Positions 1 through 4,300 of a stretch of DNA of 6,584 nucleotides are shown here, in pieces. The translations under genes were made by a program, and so were the position numbers. The DNA comes from Marinoscillum sp964351885 (GTDB lineage Bacteria > Bacteroidota > Bacteroidia > Cytophagales > Cyclobacteriaceae). The stretch lies in the NCBI GenBank assembly GCA_964351885.1, contig CAYGPP010000176.1:1-6584 (forward strand), written 5' to 3'. Numbering within the stretch: position 1 is the first letter of the stretch; each line of letters starts with the position of its first letter. The notes beneath the pieces were generated by a model that searched no databases, was not told the origin of the DNA, and saw only the letters and a program-made list of their open reading frames with translations.

Positions 1-520
1 GACTTATTCTGACTACTTTCTCTAGGTTAGCCCCAATTGCAGAAAGTACCTCCCCATTTTTGTCAAAAAAACTAAACCCAAGTGCTGAAGCCATCCCAAT
101 TCCTCCATCGGATGTGGCACTTCCTCCTACGAACAAGTAGATGTTTTTTGCTCCCTTTTTGATTGCATCAAGCACTAGCTGTCCAGTACCATATGTTGTG
201 GTATTAATCGCACTCTTTTCATGATCCTGAAGAAGTTGTAAGCCGGAAGCTAGCGCCATTTCGATATAGGCATCTTGTCCTTTTATACCATAATACGAAG
301 TAATAGTCCGAAACAATGGATCACTGACTTGCACTTCTACCCGATCAAGACTTAAGACTTGCTCCATGATTTCGAGAGAGCCCTCACCTCCATCAGCCAA
401 TGGAAGTGTTGATATATCTGCTTCAGGATAAACTGCAAGTACACCTTTCTTAACAGCTTCGCAGACTTCCTTTGCGCTCATTGAACCTTTAAACTTATCT
501 GGAGCAATCAATATTTTCAT
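1..520 (-). CDS. Glycerate kinase, type I (GlxK/GarK family), N-terminal part; cut by the left window edge
   Basis: This cytoplasmic enzyme would phosphorylate D-glycerate with ATP to give a phosphoglycerate, linking glycerate or glyoxylate metabolism to glycolysis. Seen directly: an ATG at 520-518 opens a frame with no stop down to base 2, giving 173 residues. The protein begins MKILIAPDKFKGSMSA, which matches the usual family N-terminus (MKI.IAPDSFKGS-like), so the start is secure. Further family motifs are PLADGGEGS (residues 40-48), AYIEMALASGL (84-94), TTYGTGQLVLDA (108-119) and VGGSATSDGGIGM (131-143), a close match to the GGSATNDGGAGM segment of E. coli GlxK. Family members are about 375-380 residues, so a little over half is missing beyond base 1. 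No Shine-Dalgarno sequence precedes the ATG, which is normal in Bacteroidota. A terminator lies between it and the upstream gene, so it is probably transcribed separately. Whether the product is 2- or 3-phosphoglycerate cannot be read from this fragment. Confidence 0.95.
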   Translation of the reverse strand, partial: MKILIAPDKFKGSMSAKEVCEAVKKGVLAVYPEADISTLPLADGGEGSLEIMEQVLSLDRVEVQVSDPLFRTITSYYGIKGQDAYIEMALASGLQLLQDHEKSAINTTTYGTGQLVLDAIKKGAKNIYLFVGGSATSDGGIGMASALGFSFFDKNGEVLSAIGANLEKVVRIS

Positions 521-605
521 TGCTAATAATTCAATGGATTAATCTATTCAAAAAAGGCTGACGATTTTCACCATCAGCCTTTCCATATTGATCTTATAAG
601 GTTAA
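521..605 (-). other. Intergenic region ahead of the glycerate kinase; no recognisable promoter
   Basis: These 85 bases hold the terminator of the upstream operon and must also hold any promoter dedicated to the glycerate kinase. Reading the minus strand, I looked for the Bacteroidota promoter (TTG, about 19 bases, then TAnnTTTG) and found no good match. Only about 29 bases lie between the end of the terminator T-run and the ATG, and they are AT-rich without an AGGAGG-like site. The promoter may be degenerate, may overlap the terminator, or the gene may depend on readthrough. Confidence 0.5.
550..582 (-). terminator. Intrinsic (rho-independent) terminator of the surface protein-lipoprotein operon
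   Basis: On the minus strand, AAAGGCTGA (582-574) pairs perfectly with TCAGCCTTT (561-553). This makes a 9-bp stem closing a 12-base loop, and a run of six T (555-550) overlaps and follows the stem. It sits 24 bases after the lipoprotein stop codon, the expected place for the end of that transcript. The stem contains a GGCTGA/TCAGCC core, so it should be reasonably stable. On the plus strand the stem is followed by only a short pyrimidine run (TTTCC), so termination there is less convincing; no plus-strand gene lies nearby to need it. Confidence 0.85.
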
Positions 606-1028
606 TCAGTACAGATCTCCACTACCATTTCTGTTCATGAAATATCGAATTTCGATATCACCAGCAGATGGACTAGCAATGGTCTGTAACAACTGCATTT
701 TTTCAAATGACTGAAATACAATACCAAAATCATATACTATCCCTCCTGATGTGGTATCTGATTCGGACAGAGTTAGGTTAGTCTCGGTAGCTGTCCACTC
801 TCCCACAGAAATGAATCCATTATTATCCACAAGTACATAACTCATGTCTCGCTCGAGGGTAAACCTCGTAAAGACAGTTCCGTCATTGACCTGGCCATTT
901 ACAAAAGTCTCACTTACACTCCAGTCACCAAATGCCATTTTGGTTGGTGTTGGATCAACAGGTACAGTACAGGAGATAGCCAGTAGGACAACTCCCGTAA
1001 GGATTATGTAATTATATAGCTTATTCAT
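606..1028 (-). CDS. Small lipoprotein with lipocalin-like fold, unknown function
   Basis: The 140-residue product starts at ATG 1028-1026 and ends in TGA at 608-606. A lipoprotein signal peptide is clear: MNKLYNY, then a hydrophobic stretch (residues 8-18), then LAISC with the acylated Cys at residue 20. The residues after Cys (TVPVDPTPT) are Pro/Thr-rich and lack the acidic cluster that sends some Bacteroidota lipoproteins to the cell surface, so a periplasm-facing location is inferred. The core (about 30-92) has the lipocalin-like pattern of small Bacteroidota lipoproteins: FGDWSVSETFVNG, then a FTLERDMSYVL strand, a Gly turn, VGEWTATETNLTLSE, with a further beta-rich part to the end. No catalytic motif is seen. 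The start lies 5 bases after the stop of the large T9SS gene, so the two are almost certainly co-transcribed, and a strong terminator follows. There is no Shine-Dalgarno sequence; translation may be coupled to the upstream gene. A function tied to the surface protein is possible but rests only on position. Confidence 0.85.
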   Translation of the reverse strand: MNKLYNYIILTGVVLLAISCTVPVDPTPTKMAFGDWSVSETFVNGQVNDGTVFTRFTLERDMSYVLVDNNGFISVGEWTATETNLTLSESDTTSGGIVYDFGIVFQSFEKMQLLQTIASPSAGDIEIRYFMNRNGSGDLY

Positions 1029-1033
1029 GATGA

Positions 1034-1320
1034 TTATTGTTTTATGATTCTGATGTTTTCCACTTGCTTTCCTTTCGAAATAATAATGTTATAAATACCT
1101 CTATCAAGGTCCGAAATATCTATTTTTTCAATATGATCAACCTCCGTCTTGGTAAATGTACCGCTCAGCACAACTTGACCTGAAAGAGTCATAATCTGAA
1201 CAGAATAGTTTCCCATCCTATCTCCCGGAACATCTAGGTTTATAGAACTGGAAGTCGGATTAGGATAGGTATTCGCGACCATGCGCCCATTTGATGCTGT
1301 TGTAATTGGTTGCGTTCTTC
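1034..1320 (-). other. T9SS type A C-terminal sorting domain (Por_Secre_tail-like) of the large protein
   Basis: The last roughly 80-90 codons match the type A sorting signal that directs Bacteroidota proteins through the type IX secretion system and is normally cleaved on export. Features seen: NTYPNPTSSSINLDVP at the start (around 1274-1227), a central YSVQIMTLSGQVVLSG strand pair, the IDISDLDRGIYNIII segment, and the basic tail VENIRIIKQ directly before the TAA. The YPNP opening, the L.GQ.V core and the final basic residues are family hallmarks. The organism must therefore encode a T9SS (PorK/L/M/N, Sov, PorU and others), none of which is in this window. Confidence 0.95.
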
Positions 1321-4300
1321 GCGCTCCAATATCTACCGAATTAGAGCTGATCAAACATCCATTATCAAATGTAACCTCAACTGTATAAGTAGCTGCATCG
1401 GTTACATTGATCGTAGACCCTGTGGCGTTTCTCATAATAACACCATTTCTGAGCCAAGAGATATCATAACCTCCCGTAGTATAAACAGTAGCGGTCACTA
1501 CGGTTCCTTTTACTTCTAAAATCACACTATTAGGTATGGCACTTCCCATAGCGCCGATAGAGACATCAGAACAGCCTGAGCCGTCTGCATAACTTGCCTC
1601 GACGAGCAAGAATGTCTCCTCAGTCAAATCTGGCACTGATGTAAATACAGCTCCACCACTACCTATAACAGGAGCACCCAATTCTTGACCTGTGGCCTGA
1701 TCAATCAATTGATAAATCTGATTAGTGCTTGTATTAGCCGATCCTAAACCTGAGATAAACAATCCCCCGATTTGAACCCTCACATCTCCGTTGGCACAAT
1801 CTGCTCCAGCCGTTGCAACACCCACATAAGGATTGGCTTTCACCTGGGTGTTGATTCTAATCACGTTCGATTCCTCACTTTGACAGGCACTTTCGCTATC
1901 TGCTATGGTCACCCAATATTCGCCATCACTGTTTACCTGTATAGTATTGGACGTCCCTGAGAAAATTGGCTGGCCTCCATTCTTATACCAGAAGTAATAA
2001 GGAGCCCCTGCATCTGCGGTCAAAGTCAAATTGACTTCTCCATCACAGTAGTTAGTCTCCGTAGGAACTTCAATATTGACTGGGTTAAGTTTATTACTAT
2101 AATCAACTATAACTGGATAAGTAGATTGAACACAAGTAACGTCTCCCGAAGATGAACTTTCTAAGATCTGAGAGACTTCTGCAAAATAAGTACCACTAGC
2201 ACTCAAGCTTATCTGAGTAGCTGTTGGCGAAATCCCAGAAATCGCGGCTCCATCCAAATACCAGGTCACTGAATAATTACTCAGTACACCCAAAACCCCA
2301 GTCAAATTAAGAACAGGACTACTATCAGAACAAAGACTGACTTCCGCCATTTTTCCAAAGGAGCCAGAACCAGCATTTAATGCAAGATTCATGTCTTGAC
2401 CAGAGGTCACTAGCACACTATTAGACTCTTCACTCTCACAAGCATCGGCATCAGACGCTACAGTGACCCAGTAGCTACCAGCGCTATTCACCTGGAAAGT
2501 ATTAGAGGTACCTGAGAAAATTGACGATCCATTCCTATACCAGATGTAATGAGAAGCTCCTGCATCAGCAGTTAAGGTCAAATCAACTTCTCCATCACAG
2601 AAAGTTGTCACAGAAGGTATCTCAATACTTACAGGATCGAGCTTCTCGTTGTAATCAACTATAACTGGATAGGTAGATTGAACACAAGTGACGTCTCCTA
2701 TAAGTGATCCTCCGAGAATTCTAGAAACCTCCGCATAATAGGTACCACTAGCACTCAAACTTATTTGAGTCGCAGTTGAAGAAATACCTGATATGGCCGT
2801 CCCGTCAAAGTACCATGCTACAGAATAGTTACCCAATGCACCGTTTATGTTCAGTATAGGACTATCATCACCGCACATGCTTACTTCATCCATATTACCA
2901 AACGTTGTACTACCGTCGTTCAAGCTTAAACTCATTTCAGAAGACGTGATCACCCTCACTGCTTTAGACCTTACACTTCCACAACTCACAGTTGATGAAA
3001 ACGGTACATTGGACACTTCTACAGAGTAGTTTCCAGACTGATTAACAGAAATGCTATCCCCGCTAACGCCAAGCAAAGTTGTGCCGTTGTACCATTTGTA
3101 ATGCGCAAAACCTCCAGTAGCCCTCAAAACAACAGACCCTCCAGGACAGAATGACAAAGCTCCTCCTGCTGTGATAACTGGCTTAGTACTTATGGTATTT
3201 GTAATGGTTACTGTGAAATCTACCGTTCGTGAAGTACAAGTAGCGGCTACATCATCATTGGCAAACTCAATATAATACACGCCCGTCTCATCAATAATGA
3301 AATTCCAACTATCAGTTGTCGCTATGGCACTCCCGTCTTTATAAAGTGTGTAGATACCATCAAAATCTCCAGCACTTACCACTTCGGAGTAGTCTTCGCG
3401 ATACAAAGAAACTGTCGTTTGATCACAAGCGGTGATTTCACGCGTACCATCGATCTCTAGATCTAACAATGAAGAATACGGAATAAAGTCTGGATTCGAT
3501 CCACTTTCTATTTTGACAACATCAGATTCAATCGAGCATCCTGTAGAGAAGGGAGTATTACTTACCTCCACTTTATATTCTCCACCTTCGTCAGCAGTAA
3601 TAGTAGCCGTATAATTCTCCGAATAAGAGAAGCTCGCTCCATCAGATGAATAAAGCCATCGATAGTAGGCATATCCTGCAGTTGCACTCAATTGGGCTTC
3701 TCCATCTCCATCGCAAAATGTAATATCTCCTGTTACGATGATTTCTGGTTTCTCAGGTATATCAATATTTACCACTTTGAACCCTTGAGTTAGGTATGAG
3801 CAATTACCACTGGTAATTCTTGCGAAATACAATCCAGCCTCAAGACTTTCTGTATCATCGGATTCCTCATCCTCGGTTATTGTATTCCCTAAAGTTCCAC
3901 CAAAATCTGCATTGTCAATTGGATTATTCAAGTCATCAATAAACCACTCTACATCTGAACTATCTGCAGCAATCACGTCTCCATTGAGGTTGACTAGGGC
4001 TAAAGAAAGATTAGGGTATGACCCTTCACAAACAACGACAGAATCGACACCCGTCATTACTGGGTCCAATTCATCACTTGTAAAGCTCAGCTCATAGTTC
4101 TCTATATATTTCACTTCTGCGTCATCGACAATTTTAGTATTACAAATCTTACCAGATGAGGTCTTAGATATTACGGTCACTTGGATCTCAGTTGTCTCGC
4201 TGAATGTGCCGATTTCTATTTCATTGGATTCACCATCGTACGCTAAAGTACCCAGCACATTGCCAGTGGTTACTTCAGACACTTCATACATAAAGTACAT

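Noticed and set aside
550..582. The inverted repeat considered as an operator or attachment site
   Set aside because: The T-run directly after the stem on the minus strand and its place just after a stop codon fit an intrinsic terminator; no integrase or regulator gene is nearby.
1029..1033. Search for a Shine-Dalgarno site or promoter ahead of the lipoprotein gene
   Set aside because: Only 5 bases separate the genes, and the preceding bases encode the tail of the sorting domain without an AGGAGG-like or TAnnTTTG-like match.
1844..2935. Repeats considered as a possible CRISPR array or mobile-element repeats
   Set aside because: The repeats are long, coding, in frame and adjacent without spacers; they are protein-domain duplications.
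1310..4097. Several plus-strand open frames of 60-69 codons (1310-1519, 1772-1960, 2847-3029, 3432-3614, 3912-4097)
   Set aside because: All are antisense to the Ig-like part of the large gene, have no recognisable protein features, and arise from its Ser/Thr/Asp-rich codon use.
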